Positions 15,002 through 24,072 of a DNA stretch of 64,000 bases are shown here, piece by piece. Numbering within the stretch: the stretch's first letter is position 1; each line of letters opens with the position of its first letter. Position numbers and translations under genes: made by a program. The DNA is taken from positions 180,000-243,999 of the forward strand of contig MKSR01000048.1 of NCBI GenBank assembly GCA_001898145.1, given 5' to 3'. This stretch comes from Dyadobacter sp. 50-39. GTDB lineage: Bacteria > Bacteroidota > Bacteroidia > Cytophagales > Spirosomataceae. The notes beneath the pieces were generated by a model that was not told where the DNA came from, ran no database searches, and saw only the letters and a program-made list of their open reading frames with translations.

Positions 15002-17377
15002 TTAAAATGTGTACCTGAAATACGGTACCGGGAAAAACGGCTGCTGGTACTGGTTCACCAGTTGGTTGGTACGCGGGTTATAGGTTTCCTGAAAAATGTT
15101 CTTGCGGGCCGTCACATTCTGCAAATCGAGTGAGAACTCCATCGTGCTGCGACGCATTTCTCGGCGGTAGGAGAAACGGATATCCGTCCTGAAATAGGCA
15201 CTCTGCCGTAGCGAATAGGCGCGGTTTTCGTCGTACACTGCCGAGCCTCTGGCCCGTGATGCGGCCAGGTTGAGCGGAGTAATGTATTTTCCACCCACAA
15301 ACGACGTCTTGATATTGGCGCTCAGGACATTGCTTGCACCCAAACGGAACTCCTTGCCGCCCAGCACATTGAGCACATATTTCGTATTAAAGGCCGTGTT
15401 ACGTTCCACACGATCGCTGCCTTTGTATTTAGAGTCAAACAAGGAAGTGGTGAGCAGAAAATAGTAGCCCTTATTGAAATACCTTTCCAGTGTCAGCTCT
15501 ACGCCCATATTGCTGCCAGAGCCCCGGTTGACCAGACTGTCGCGATCGGACGGCCCGAAAGAAGCTCCCATATTCAATGCGGAATAGGTAGAGGCCCGCT
15601 GCTCAACCGGCACATTGAAAAGATGCTGGTAATAAGGTTCAATTTTGAGTAACAGGTTCTCGGAAAGGCGGTTTTGGTAACTCAGCACAAAGTGGTGGCT
15701 TTTGGTAAAACCCAAATCTTTATTAGTCCGGACCGGCCCCGACTCCCCCGGCGTCTGGACGAAATAAGTGTAAATGTTCTGCGCCTGGCTATTCAAGCCA
15801 TACCCTGCACTCAACGATTGCCCCTTGCCAAATGCATACTGCAAACCGGCCCGCGGCTCAACAGCGACATTATTATTGAGGTTATGATGCTGGAAATGCA
15901 CACCGGTCGTAAAGATCAGTCCCTGCGAAATGCGGTACTTCCACTGCGCGTAGGCCTGCGTGAGCACCGTTTTTTCGCCCTTCACATTCGCGCGGACGGT
16001 GTCGATTTTCCCTCCCTGGTAAACGGAGCGGCTGTACAGGTCAAAATCGAGCAGGTCTACGGTTACCCCTCCGTAAAGGCTGCTTTTGGCATTCATTTTA
16101 TGCCTTACGTTCAGCACCGCCGAGTATTTGGACGTATTGTACCGGGCCTCGCCGCTCAGGAAGGCTTCGCGCGCGGGGTTGCTGATCGAATCGCCGCTGA
16201 ACCGCTCCCGTGTAGTGCTCATTCCGAGGGTTAGCTTGGCGTAGGTTTTAGGCGAAAGATTGTGCTCGTAGGCCAGTCCGAAAATGTTGGTCCCGTATCT
16301 GACGCGTGTATTGGTATTTTCAGTTCCGTACATATTCGAAAGCGTTGTATCCACTTCATTTCCCAGAAAATTCACGTCGCTGCTGCCGGTAATGCCAAAA
16401 AGCGTCAGTTTTCCCTTGTTGCCGGTGGGCACGGCCACTTTAAAGTTCAGGTCCTGGTAGTCGGGAATAGCTGTGCCCGTTCCGAACTGCAAGCCCAGCG
16501 CCTTGAACAGGCCAAGCGTCGAGTACCGGTAATTAAGCAGGAAAGAAGCTTTGGTATTTTTCGAGAACGGCCCTTCCGCACCCAGCTCGAAACCATTGAA
16601 CCCAACCTGGCCCATCAATTCATGTTTCTGATTATTGCCTTCGCGCAGTTGCAGGTCGAATACCGCGGCGAGGGCGTTTCCGTACTGGGCGGGAAAGGCG
16701 CCGGTAAGAAAGTCGGATTTGCCAAGTACGTTGTTATTGAGCATGCTCACGGGCCCGCCCGTGGCCGCAAAAGACCCGAAATGGTTCGGATTGGGAATGT
16801 TCAGGCCTTCCAGCTGCCATAAGGTCCCCGAAGGCGAATTTCCCCGCACCACAATGTCGTTACGCGAATCGTCGCCCGATACCACGCCGGCAAAGTTGGC
16901 TGCCATGCGCGACGGGTCGCCCAAAGCCCCGGCATACCGTTTTGTGTCGTCCACATTAAATGACCGGCCGCTCACCAGCGACAGTTCGTTATTCGTTTTG
17001 GTCTTGTCGTTTTTGCGGTCTGCGGTTACCACTACTTCTGCGAGATTCTGCACGGCTTCGGTCAGGGTCACATTCAAAACCACCTCTTTGCCCGCGGTAA
17101 CGACGATGTTCGGCAAACGCTGCGGTTCGTATCCGACCATCGTGACCTGGAATGACTGGCGGCCCACAGGAACGCCCGCCATGCTGAAATCGCCCCGGAC
17201 ATCGGTCACCGCTCCCACAGGACTCGCACCCGTCTCCCGGATGAGCAACACCGATGCCCCTATCACCGGCGATTTGGAAACTTCATCGCGGATGGTTCCG
17301 CGGATTGTCTGCGTGCCCTCCTGTGCGTAAAGGTTGGCAGCGAACAGAAATGTCATGGCTAATAGTAATGCTTTCAT
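15002..17377 (-). CDS. TonB-dependent receptor with carboxypeptidase-like N-terminal domain
   Basis: This is an outer-membrane transporter for an unknown ligand (siderophore, sugar or peptide). The 791-residue protein has a signal peptide ending L-Y-A-Q at about 19, a CarboxypepD_reg domain (about 25-110) with G-T-I-R-D and the G-Y-E-P-Q strand, then a plug domain (about 115-230). The plug includes V-V-R-G-N-S-P-S-G and a 20-plus-strand barrel follows, closing with Y-F-R-Y-T-F, a typical terminal aromatic. No SusD-like partner is next to it; instead a LytS/LytTR pair follows after 50 bp. The ATG at 17377 gives an intact signal peptide. Confidence 0.9.
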   Translation of the reverse strand: MKALLLAMTFLFAANLYAQEGTQTIRGTIRDEVSKSPVIGASVLLIRETGASPVGAVTDVRGDFSMAGVPVGRQSFQVTMVGYEPQRLPNIVVTAGKEVVLNVTLTEAVQNLAEVVVTADRKNDKTKTNNELSLVSGRSFNVDDTKRYAGALGDPSRMAANFAGVVSGDDSRNDIVVRGNSPSGTLWQLEGLNIPNPNHFGSFAATGGPVSMLNNNVLGKSDFLTGAFPAQYGNALAAVFDLQLREGNNQKHELMGQVGFNGFELGAEGPFSKNTKASFLLNYRYSTLGLFKALGLQFGTGTAIPDYQDLNFKVAVPTGNKGKLTLFGITGSSDVNFLGNEVDTTLSNMYGTENTNTRVRYGTNIFGLAYEHNLSPKTYAKLTLGMSTTRERFSGDSISNPAREAFLSGEARYNTSKYSAVLNVRHKMNAKSSLYGGVTVDLLDFDLYSRSVYQGGKIDTVRANVKGEKTVLTQAYAQWKYRISQGLIFTTGVHFQHHNLNNNVAVEPRAGLQYAFGKGQSLSAGYGLNSQAQNIYTYFVQTPGESGPVRTNKDLGFTKSHHFVLSYQNRLSENLLLKIEPYYQHLFNVPVEQRASTYSALNMGASFGPSDRDSLVNRGSGSNMGVELTLERYFNKGYYFLLTTSLFDSKYKGSDRVERNTAFNTKYVLNVLGGKEFRLGASNVLSANIKTSFVGGKYITPLNLAASRARGSAVYDENRAYSLRQSAYFRTDIRFSYRREMRRSTMEFSLDLQNVTARKNIFQETYNPRTNQLVNQYQQPFFPVPYFRYTF

Positions 17378-17574
17378 CGGCTAAATTTTATAAATGAATG
17401 CATCAAAATTCTCTGCCAGCCTCTGCATTTAAAACACGGCACCGGGCCAACCGTACGAATCGGGCGGTGAAACGGCTGCCCGATCGGGGGAATCGTGATG
17501 CGTTTTCTCACAAGCAATGGAACGTTAACTAATATACGTATCTGGATAACTATCCCCGGCCGACGCATTTTTTG

Positions 17575-17588
17575 TGACAATCTTGTCA
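17575..17588. promoter_or_regulatory. palindrome TGACAA-TC-TTGTCA, possible operator
   Basis: TGACAA and TTGTCA form a perfect 6-bp inverted repeat with a 2-bp centre, about 200 bp upstream of the TonB receptor start. The size fits a dimeric regulator. The spacing (TGA-N8-TCA) differs from the FNR-type site at 6108. No matching copy was noticed elsewhere in the window. Confidence 0.35.
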
Positions 17589-17665
17589 TTATTTATCTAC
17601 AAGACAAAATGCATTTCGTCATCATAAATGAACAAGTTATTCCATTTACCCGGGCGAATGCAAAC

Positions 17666-17698
17666 AAAAAAGCCCCTGACAAAATGCCAGGAGCTTTT
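17666..17698 (-). terminator. orphan factor-independent terminator
   Basis: AAAAGCCCCTG pairs with CAGGAGCTTTT around a 9-nt loop, with a single C-A mismatch. On the minus strand the stem is followed by a run of six T, the stronger orientation. No protein gene precedes it on the minus strand for about 470 bp, so it may end a small RNA, or act as an attenuator in a long leader of the TonB receptor operon. Confidence 0.6.
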
Positions 17699-18169
17699 CA
17701 ATTTTTAAGCACCCATTTTACTTATAAAAGTTATCGTTTCCCGGTGAGAGCCAGTACGGTTGTTTTCTTAGATAAAAATTGCGCTTTTCCAGCTTAAATC
17801 CAAATTAAAAACAACGCTTTCGGCGACCGGGTGTACCTGGAACCAGGAGATTATCCGTTTAGTTTCGTAAAAATGAAACAATGCAGGGCCGACTGGACGG
17901 CTATATTAGCAAATGAAGTATAATCGTAGTCAATATGAAACGGATCGGAGCACCCTATAATCCCGCCTTCCAATCCAATTCGGTTCATTTTTTTTATCAT
18001 GGCCAATAGTATCTGTTATTCTTTCACAAAGCGTTCATTCCTTAACGGGTTTAAAGTAATCCTAAATAGTTCTTGAACTAAAATAATTTCGCTGAATTAT
18101 GCATTTATTTCGACCAATACCTATATTATTGCAGACGAATGAAATTTAGTACAGTAGTTAAGGTAGAGT

Positions 18170-18964
18170 ATGTTGTCTTCCGGGAGGTTGCGGTGTATAA
18201 TAGTAGACGATGAGGCTGACGCACGCCGATTGATTGAAAAATATGTGCAAAAGGTTCCTTTTCTCGAACTGGCCGGCTCTGCCGAGACCGCTACCGACGC
18301 CCTTTTCCTGATCAGGAAATTAAAGCCGGATATTGTGTTTCTGGACATTGAAATGCCCGAAATGACTGGATTTGAGCTATTAAAGCTCCTTCCCGCTTCC
18401 CGCCCGGCCATGATCATGATTACCGCCGATCCTTCTTATGCATTAGAGGGTTATGAACATGAACTGACGGATTATCTGCTCAAACCCGTCTCTTTCGAAA
18501 GGTTCCTGAAAGCGGTCAATAAGGTAGACAATACGGATTTTCCCAAATCTTTTCCCGTCATTTCCGAGCTGCCCAGGGAAATTGTTCCGATATCCAAAGA
18601 ACCGCAGGAACAAATATTGGATACAGAATTTTCGGGCGCCCGAAATGATTTTCTTTTATTGAAAGAGAATAAAAAACTTATTAAAGTAGCACCCGCTGAA
18701 ATACATTTCATTGAGGGCATGCGTGATTACCTGAAATTATATTGGTCGGACCGCGTTGCGGTCATTCATATGACAATGGCTAAAATTGAGGAAGCACTAC
18801 CCGCGGCACAGTTTCTGAGAGTAAACCGCTCCTATATTGTCAATAAAAAAGTGATACGTGAAATTGAAGGAAATGAAATTACGACAAACAGCGGACGAAA
18901 AATCCCGATTGGGGTAACCTATCGTGCCAATGTACTGGCAGCGTTGCATAAGAACAGAATATGA
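18170..18964 (+). CDS. LytTR-family response regulator
   Basis: This is a 264-residue regulator. The receiver spans about 5-125 with acidic pair D-D-E, phospho-acceptor Asp59 (F-L-D-I-E-M-P-E-M) and Lys in Y-L-L-K-P. A LytTR DNA-binding domain spans about 160-260, including F-L-R-V-N-R-S-Y-I-V and I-P-I-G-V-T-Y-R. A linker of about 35 residues separates them. The sequence is clearly different from the other four LytTR regulators here. The regulator comes first and its kinase follows after 6 bp, the reverse of the other pairs. It starts at ATG 18170, after the 792-bp intergenic region. Confidence 0.92.
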   Translation: MLSSGRLRCIIVDDEADARRLIEKYVQKVPFLELAGSAETATDALFLIRKLKPDIVFLDIEMPEMTGFELLKLLPASRPAMIMITADPSYALEGYEHELTDYLLKPVSFERFLKAVNKVDNTDFPKSFPVISELPREIVPISKEPQEQILDTEFSGARNDFLLLKENKKLIKVAPAEIHFIEGMRDYLKLYWSDRVAVIHMTMAKIEEALPAAQFLRVNRSYIVNKKVIREIEGNEITTNSGRKIPIGVTYRANVLAALHKNRI

Positions 18965-18970
18965 CGGCCT

Positions 18971-19930
18971 ATGCGTTTCAATCCTGTTTCTCGTAATAAG
19001 AGGGCCACATTATTCATCGCCGGAAACTTAATAACACTGATTATAAGCTTGCTCGCGGTATCAGTGCTGGTGTACACGACCCATTACCGGGGCGGTAGCG
19101 ACCTTTCATCCATTCTCAATGGCCCTGAAAGGCCGCCCATTCCGGGATTCGGGAATTTCACCTGGGGCTTGTACTTGCTGATTTCATTGCTGGCGGTGGA
19201 AGCGATGCGGTACATTATTAATTCCCGCACTAAAAATATGGAGTTGGAAATGGAACGGCTGCAACTCGAAAAAGCCAATCTGAACCTCCAGACGCAAAGC
19301 TTACAATTACAAAAAAATAACCTTAATCTCGAACTGAGCTTTCTTAAATCACAAATCAACCCGCATTTTCTTTTCAACACCCTGAATGCAATTTATACCA
19401 GGACGGTCGACGTCGATGAACAGGCTGCCGACCTGGTACTAAAACTCTCGGATCTGATGCGGTACAGCCTTTATGAATCGAGCAGGGAAAGCGTGGTGTT
19501 GTCGAGAGAAATCGGCTACATTGAAAACTACCTGGACCTGGAACGGGCCCGGTTTGCCGACAAGGTGACGATCGACTATCAGCTACACGGTAACCCGGCC
19601 GAATACCTCATTGCGCCGCTGCTGCTCGTTTCATTTGTAGAAAACGCATTCAAGCACGGAACGGCCAAAAGTCAATATGCCTCGTATGTAAAACTGTCGA
19701 TCAAACTGCACCAAAACACATTGTATTTCAACATCCGCAACAATCTACCTCAGCATGCGCGGCAAAGCACGAGGCGCGGTGGCGAGCAGGTAGGCGGATT
19801 CGGATTGAGCAACACCACGAAGCGGCTTGAACTCCTGTACCCCGGCCAGCACCGGTTGTCGGTCCAGCAGACTGAATCCGAATTTGCCGTCAACCTTGAA
19901 CTGGAATTGAGCCCGGTTCACGCGGCCTGA
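18971..19930 (+). CDS. LytS-type sensor histidine kinase
   Basis: This 319-residue membrane kinase has only two predicted helices (about 13-36 and 64-80) flanking a short extracytoplasmic loop. A coiled coil follows (about 88-125, regular Leu/Asn/Gln heptads), then the His_kinase motif with His132 in I-N-P-H-F-L-F-N. The HATPase has E-N-A-F-K-H-G and the G-G-F-G-L-S-N-T G-box. Topology suggests a small sensor loop of about 28 residues. It is 6 bp downstream of its LytTR partner. The C-terminal strands after L-L-Y-P-G-Q-H are complete, useful for comparison with the shortened kinase at 45783. Confidence 0.9.
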   Translation: MRFNPVSRNKRATLFIAGNLITLIISLLAVSVLVYTTHYRGGSDLSSILNGPERPPIPGFGNFTWGLYLLISLLAVEAMRYIINSRTKNMELEMERLQLEKANLNLQTQSLQLQKNNLNLELSFLKSQINPHFLFNTLNAIYTRTVDVDEQAADLVLKLSDLMRYSLYESSRESVVLSREIGYIENYLDLERARFADKVTIDYQLHGNPAEYLIAPLLLVSFVENAFKHGTAKSQYASYVKLSIKLHQNTLYFNIRNNLPQHARQSTRRGGEQVGGFGLSNTTKRLELLYPGQHRLSVQQTESEFAVNLELELSPVHAA

Positions 19931-19997
19931 TGTTTCGCTATGACACGCTCTGTTTCAGTGTCGTATATACCGCATCGTCAGGGGCTTAAATTAGTAA

Positions 19998-20026
19998 AAA
20001 AATCACCTTTAATTTGATTTTTCTTT
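19998..20026 (+). terminator. weak AT-rich hairpin with T-tract
   Basis: AAAAATCA (19998-20005) pairs perfectly with TGATTTTT (20015-20022) around a 9-nt loop, followed by T-rich sequence. It lies 68 bp after the LytS stop and could end the LytTR-LytS transcript. The stem has only two G-C pairs, so termination would be inefficient. Confidence 0.4.
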
Positions 20027-20039
20027 TATTTTCAGATTT

Positions 20040-20047
20040 TACTTTTG
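20040..20047 (+). promoter_or_regulatory. candidate -7 box for the NarL-type regulator
   Basis: TACTTTTG matches the Bacteroidetes -7 consensus TAnnTTTG in all fixed positions. A TTTG lies 23 bp upstream, longer than the usual 19-20 bp spacing, so the -33 element is weak. It would give a leader of about 140 nt for the gene at 20196. Confidence 0.3.
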
Positions 20048-20195
20048 ATATTGAAACACCCATCGAATGAGGGCTGGTAATTAATTATCCAGTTATCCAG
20101 CGATTTTGAAAGAAGCTTACGTAATCCTTGCGCGAACTTATTCATAATCCGGATCCGCCTAAACAAATTGAGTCTTTTGAATTGAAAATGTCTGG

Positions 20196-20834
20196 ATGAA
20201 AAACGTCTTAATTGTCGAGGATTATCAGATTATCAGACTTGCTACAAAGATGCTCATTCAGGATTTGTACAAGGCTGCTGTGGTGCGTGAAGCTGCGTCT
20301 TTTAATGTGGCTTTATCGGAACTAGCGTTGCATCCCCAGGATCTCATTATCCTGGATGTTCAAATTCCGGAGGGCCAGGGATTTGAAATGATCGCGAGTT
20401 TACGAGCCATTCAAAAAAATGTTTGCATCCTCATATTTTCGGCCATTGAAGAAAGGATTTACGGTATCCATTACCTGCGGTCGGGGGCCAATGGATTTGT
20501 ATCCAAAAATTCGGATACCGATAAATTGCGGACCGCTATTACCTGCGTGGCGGAAACAGGCCGGTATGTAAGTCCGAGAATTAAATTTGAATTGCTGAAT
20601 CAGCTGGATAAAAATAACTACCGCCCCGATAATCCGTTGCTGGATCTTTCAGCAAGAGAAATTACGATTATGGACATGCTGATCGACGGGTTCTGGATCA
20701 AAGAAATTGCCTCGAAACTAGATGTTACCGAAAGCTCCGTCAGTACTTACAAAGCACGGCTCTTCGAAAAACTTCAGGTGACGACTCTTATCGAAATGTT
20801 TCATAAAGTTACCCATTATAAAGACATGGATTGA
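20196..20834 (+). CDS. NarL/FixJ-type response regulator
   Basis: This 212-residue two-component regulator has a receiver domain (1-120, phospho-acceptor Asp54 in I-I-L-D-V-Q-I-P, Lys in F-V-S-K-N). A LuxR-type helix-turn-helix follows at about 150-205, with L-S-A-R-E-I-T-I, E-I-A-S-K-L-D-V-T-E-S-S-V-S-T-Y-K and the F-E-K-L-Q-V motif. No cognate kinase is adjacent, so it is an orphan in this window; the neighbouring LytS kinases pair with LytTR proteins. Its 3' end faces a convergent LytTR gene 26 bp away, and no terminator hairpin is visible between them. Confidence 0.92.
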   Translation: MKNVLIVEDYQIIRLATKMLIQDLYKAAVVREAASFNVALSELALHPQDLIILDVQIPEGQGFEMIASLRAIQKNVCILIFSAIEERIYGIHYLRSGANGFVSKNSDTDKLRTAITCVAETGRYVSPRIKFELLNQLDKNNYRPDNPLLDLSAREITIMDMLIDGFWIKEIASKLDVTESSVSTYKARLFEKLQVTTLIEMFHKVTHYKDMD

Positions 20835-20860
20835 CGCCTTGTTACACACCGTTAATCTCT

Positions 20861-21586
20861 TTATATCCAGCGTGCAAGCAATGTTTTGAATGCATCCTTA
20901 TAAAGCTCCCCTACCGGAATTTCAATGGGTCCCAGCTGTACCGAATTCTTGCTCACCGAATCGACTTTACTCACGGCCACGATAAAGGATCGGTGGATGC
21001 GCAGAAAACGGGTCGGAGGAAGCTTTTCCTCAATGGATTTCAGGCTGCTCAGCGTCACCACCGGGTTCAATGGCGGCGTCAGATGAATCCTGACATAGTC
21101 TTTCACCGACTCGACGTAGGTAATGGCGTCGAAATCCACCCGGATATGCTTGTAATCGGCTTTGACGAACATATAGTTCTCCAATACCTCACCGGTGCCA
21201 TTTTCCTGCAAAACCTCGAAGTACTTTTTTGCTTTCGAAGCCGCCCTCAGGAATTCGTCATACCCGAAAGGCTTTAAAAGATAGTCCAAGGCATCCACCT
21301 TATACCCTTCCACCGCAAACTGGTTGTAGGCTGTTGTAAAAACAATGCGCGTTTGCACCGAAGCACCCGACTGGCTGATAATCCGCGCCAGTTCCATGCC
21401 ATTGAGATCGGGCATTTGAATATCCAGGAAAATCAGGTGGACCGTTTGTTCGTGCAATGCCTGCAAAGCCTGTACCGCATTGCCAAACCGGCCTCTCAGT
21501 TCCAGGAACGGCGTTTGCTCCACAAATGCGCTGATGAGGTTCAGAGCCAAAGGTTCGTCATCGACGGTAATGCAATTCAATTTCAT
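20861..21586 (-). CDS. LytTR-family response regulator
   Basis: This 241-residue regulator has a receiver with D-D-E acidic pocket, phospho-acceptor Asp55 (F-L-D-I-Q-M-P-D-L-N-G) and the Y-L-L-K-P-F Lys. A LytTR DNA-binding domain follows at about 140-238 with R-F-L-R-I-H-R-S-F-I-V. The start ATG (21586) overlaps the stop of the kinase gene in an ATGA arrangement, so the pair is translationally coupled. The shape is very like the regulators at 44954 and 61404, which suggests family expansion by duplication or transfer. Confidence 0.93.
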   Translation of the reverse strand: MKLNCITVDDEPLALNLISAFVEQTPFLELRGRFGNAVQALQALHEQTVHLIFLDIQMPDLNGMELARIISQSGASVQTRIVFTTAYNQFAVEGYKVDALDYLLKPFGYDEFLRAASKAKKYFEVLQENGTGEVLENYMFVKADYKHIRVDFDAITYVESVKDYVRIHLTPPLNPVVTLSSLKSIEEKLPPTRFLRIHRSFIVAVSKVDSVSKNSVQLGPIEIPVGELYKDAFKTLLARWI

Positions 21587-22665
21587 ACGGTTTCTGCGAT
21601 TTGCCCCGCTTTCTCGCGGTCAAGCTGCAAGGTCAGCAAAACTTCATAGGTTCTCTCATCCGGATTTTCGCGGATAGTCAGCGAGTGCAGGCCCGGATAC
21701 AACAGTTCGAGCCGCTTGCCCGTATTGGCGAGGCCAATGCCGCCCTGGTCGAGTTGGTACCCATCCTTTTCATGCGCAATATGGTTAAAAACACGAAGCA
21801 ACAGCGAACCGTCATCCACTTTGAGGTCCACCACGATCCGCGAATGCTGCATGGCGCTCGACCCGTGCTTGAATGCGTTTTCGACAAACGGCAGCAGCAG
21901 CATCGGGGCGATCTGGTGGTCCTTCACCGGCGCGGGCTCGTTGAATTCCAGCGTCGTGCATTCATGCAGGCGGAGCGCCATCAGCGCAATGTAATCTTTC
22001 AGGAACGCCAGCTCCTTTTGCAGCGGCACCGAATCGCTCAGTGTATCGTATAGCACGTAGCGCATCATCCGCGAGAGTTTCAGGATCGCCTCCCGCGAAA
22101 CCGGGATGTCGGAATAGGTTAAGGAGTAAATGTTGTTGAGGGTATTAAAAAAGAAATGCGGGTTGATTTGCGCCTTCAAAAACGAAAGCTCGGAAGCGAT
22201 ATGCTGCTTTTCGATCCGCTCGCGCATTTGGGCGTCGGCCTGCCAGCGCCTGGCCATAGCCAGGCTGGTACTGATCACCATGACGAGCAGCATGATCATG
22301 AACAGGTGAAAATCGAGCTGAAAAGGGTCTTTTGGCGGCTTATTCATGATCCTGGACATATCGTCCAGCACATTGAGTTTCAACTCGATCACCCGCGCCA
22401 CGGCCATGAAACAAATTACGATCCCCACCACCCACGCACCGAAAAGCACTTTCCCTTTCCTGTCGAAAAGCAGTTTAGGGGCGGCGTACCACGCATTGGC
22501 ATAGAACACGCCGATCATAATGAGCAGGTTGAATGTCTGCTTTATCCAGAAATTGGGTGGTACCGAAATATTCCAGCTCAGCGGCGGATAAAACAAAAGG
22601 ATAAATCCCAGCAGCGACCATATGGTGACGTGCGTGAGTACGGTGATGCTGTTTCTGGATCCCAT
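21583..22665 (-). CDS. LytS-type sensor histidine kinase
   Basis: This is a 360-residue membrane kinase. Four helices are predicted (about 9-28, 42-60, 75-92 and 118-138). The His_kinase motif is at His170 (Q-I-N-P-H-F-F-F-N), with Phe in place of the more usual Leu two residues after the His. The HATPase has E-N-A-F-K-H-G and G-G-I-G-L-A-N-T. The C-terminal strand region after L-L-Y-P-G-L-H is intact and followed by a short polar tail. It overlaps its LytTR partner by 4 bp. Divergently, the GntR regulator starts 279 bp away. Confidence 0.92.
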   Translation of the reverse strand: MGSRNSITVLTHVTIWSLLGFILLFYPPLSWNISVPPNFWIKQTFNLLIMIGVFYANAWYAAPKLLFDRKGKVLFGAWVVGIVICFMAVARVIELKLNVLDDMSRIMNKPPKDPFQLDFHLFMIMLLVMVISTSLAMARRWQADAQMRERIEKQHIASELSFLKAQINPHFFFNTLNNIYSLTYSDIPVSREAILKLSRMMRYVLYDTLSDSVPLQKELAFLKDYIALMALRLHECTTLEFNEPAPVKDHQIAPMLLLPFVENAFKHGSSAMQHSRIVVDLKVDDGSLLLRVFNHIAHEKDGYQLDQGGIGLANTGKRLELLYPGLHSLTIRENPDERTYEVLLTLQLDREKAGQIAETV

Positions 22666-22943
22666 GGGTGTTGCTCGGCGTGTTACTCCACAAGTTCATA
22701 TCAATTGGCAAAAACCACAAACAAAATCGATGGAAAGCAGATTTCACCAGTCCAATCCGGCAGATTTGTCCGCCAACCGCCATGAGCCGGTTGTACATGC
22801 TATGCCGGATCGGGAAATGATTTGAAAGATAAATTAGCGGCTTCCGCGGATGACTTATGCCTTTCTGTCCGAACCTGCTTTCCGGCACTCCTATTCTTTT
22901 TAAATTGACGTTCCGGGAAACACGTCGTCGCCGGTCTGATAGT

Positions 22944-23978
22944 ATGAGAAAAATCAACTTCGAAAACCACTTTACGGTCGACCGCAATTCGTCCGAACCG
23001 GTGTACCAGCAACTGGTGGAAGCGGTGCTGTATGCGACCAAAACCGGCCTGATGGACCGTGGCGACCGCCTGCCGTCCATCAACGAGCTTAGCCGGCTTT
23101 ACGCGGTATCCCGAAGTACCATCGAAAAAAGCTACAACAACCTGCGTGACATGGGTATCCTGGCCTCGCAGCATGGAAAGAGTTATTATATCAACCGCCT
23201 CGATCCGGCACCGGAACTGAAAGTACTGGTGCTTTTTAATCAGCTCAACGAATACACCAAGGTCGTTTACGATGCGCTGACGGCGCGGATCGGGCAAAAG
23301 GCCGAAATCGATTTCCAGATTTACCACAACAGCGCAGCGCATTTCCGGGCGATCGTCCGGCGGAAACATGCTTCCTGTTCCCACATTATGGTGATCCCGC
23401 ATTTCCTCGACGACCCCGAGGGCGGCAGCCAGGTCCTGGATCGCATGCCCAAAGACAAGCTGATCGTACTCGACAAGGAAGTCCCTGGCCTTTCCGGCTG
23501 CTTCGGGACCGTTTACGGGCATTTCAGCACGGATATCGACCAGGCGATTCAGGAACTTAGCCCGGGACTGCGCAAATACCAATGCGTGAACCTCATCTTT
23601 CCTGCACATACCTCCTACCCCGGCACGCTCCCGGAAGCATTCGCACGCGCCTGCACGAAGCGAAACCTCGTCTGCCGCGTCTCCGCGGATCTTACCAAAG
23701 ACATGGTACGGGACGGAGAGGCATTCATCGTCGTGTCCGATGCGCAACTGATGTTTCTTGTCCGCGAGATCATCAACAGCAGCGACCTCGTGGCCGGAAG
23801 GCATGTGGGCATTGTCTCCTACCAGGATAACGACGCAAAAAAGGCGATGCTCAACGGCATTACCACCATTTCGTCTGATTTGAAAGCCATGGGAAAGTCG
23901 GCGGCCGATATGATCCTTACCGGTGTAGGCCGGCACGTTGCGAACCCGTTTTCCGTCATTCAACGCCGTTCGTTATAA
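22944..23978 (+). CDS. GntR-family regulator with LacI-like ligand-binding domain
   Basis: This 344-residue transcription factor has an N-terminal GntR winged helix (about 10-78: S-E-P-V-Y-Q-Q-L, D-R-L-P-S-I-N-E-L-S, V-S-R-S-T-I-E-K-S-Y) joined to a periplasmic-binding-protein-like sensor domain (about 90-340), as in LacI-type regulators. In Bacteroidota this architecture usually senses a sugar or nucleoside. I chose ATG 22944 because the conserved N-terminus starts there; the upstream extension is Arg-rich and unlike the family. A perfect inverted repeat lies 53 bp after its stop, before a secreted-protein gene, a natural candidate operator. Confidence 0.88.
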   Translation: MRKINFENHFTVDRNSSEPVYQQLVEAVLYATKTGLMDRGDRLPSINELSRLYAVSRSTIEKSYNNLRDMGILASQHGKSYYINRLDPAPELKVLVLFNQLNEYTKVVYDALTARIGQKAEIDFQIYHNSAAHFRAIVRRKHASCSHIMVIPHFLDDPEGGSQVLDRMPKDKLIVLDKEVPGLSGCFGTVYGHFSTDIDQAIQELSPGLRKYQCVNLIFPAHTSYPGTLPEAFARACTKRNLVCRVSADLTKDMVRDGEAFIVVSDAQLMFLVREIINSSDLVAGRHVGIVSYQDNDAKKAMLNGITTISSDLKAMGKSAADMILTGVGRHVANPFSVIQRRSL

Positions 23979-24030
23979 GAGCGCGCCTGTGGATAAGATA
24001 TCGGGAAGCCCAGGTGCCTTTGTGTATGCA

Positions 24031-24057
24031 ATTGGTTACATTTACCTGCTAACCAAT
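24031..24057. promoter_or_regulatory. inverted repeat ATTGGTTA-N11-TAACCAAT, possible GntR operator
   Basis: The 8-bp arms are perfect and separated by 11 bp. The site ends 15 bp before the ATG of the T9SS cargo gene. A copy of the right half-site TAACCAAT occurs at 27600-27607, just before the start of the TonB receptor gene, in an overlapping imperfect palindrome. Binding by the adjacent GntR-type regulator is inferred from position only. Confidence 0.45.
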
Positions 24058-24072
24058 CACATATGCACTGCT

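Larger units (their letters stand above)
17378..18169. other. 792-bp intergenic region between divergent operons
   Basis: No convincing protein gene is present here. The short open frames lack family features and signal sequences. The stretch is AT-rich compared with its neighbours. It contains a perfect palindrome (17575-17588) and a factor-independent terminator-like hairpin (17666-17698) that does not follow any protein gene in either direction. The region must also hold the promoters of the TonB receptor operon (leftward) and the LytTR-LytS operon (rightward), but I could not identify a clean TTG-N19-TAnnTTTG match. Confidence 0.6.

Noticed and set aside
22800-23963. A 387-codon minus-strand frame opposite the GntR regulator
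   Set aside because: The plus strand gives a clear GntR plus ligand-binding protein; the antisense frame has no start context or recognisable motif.
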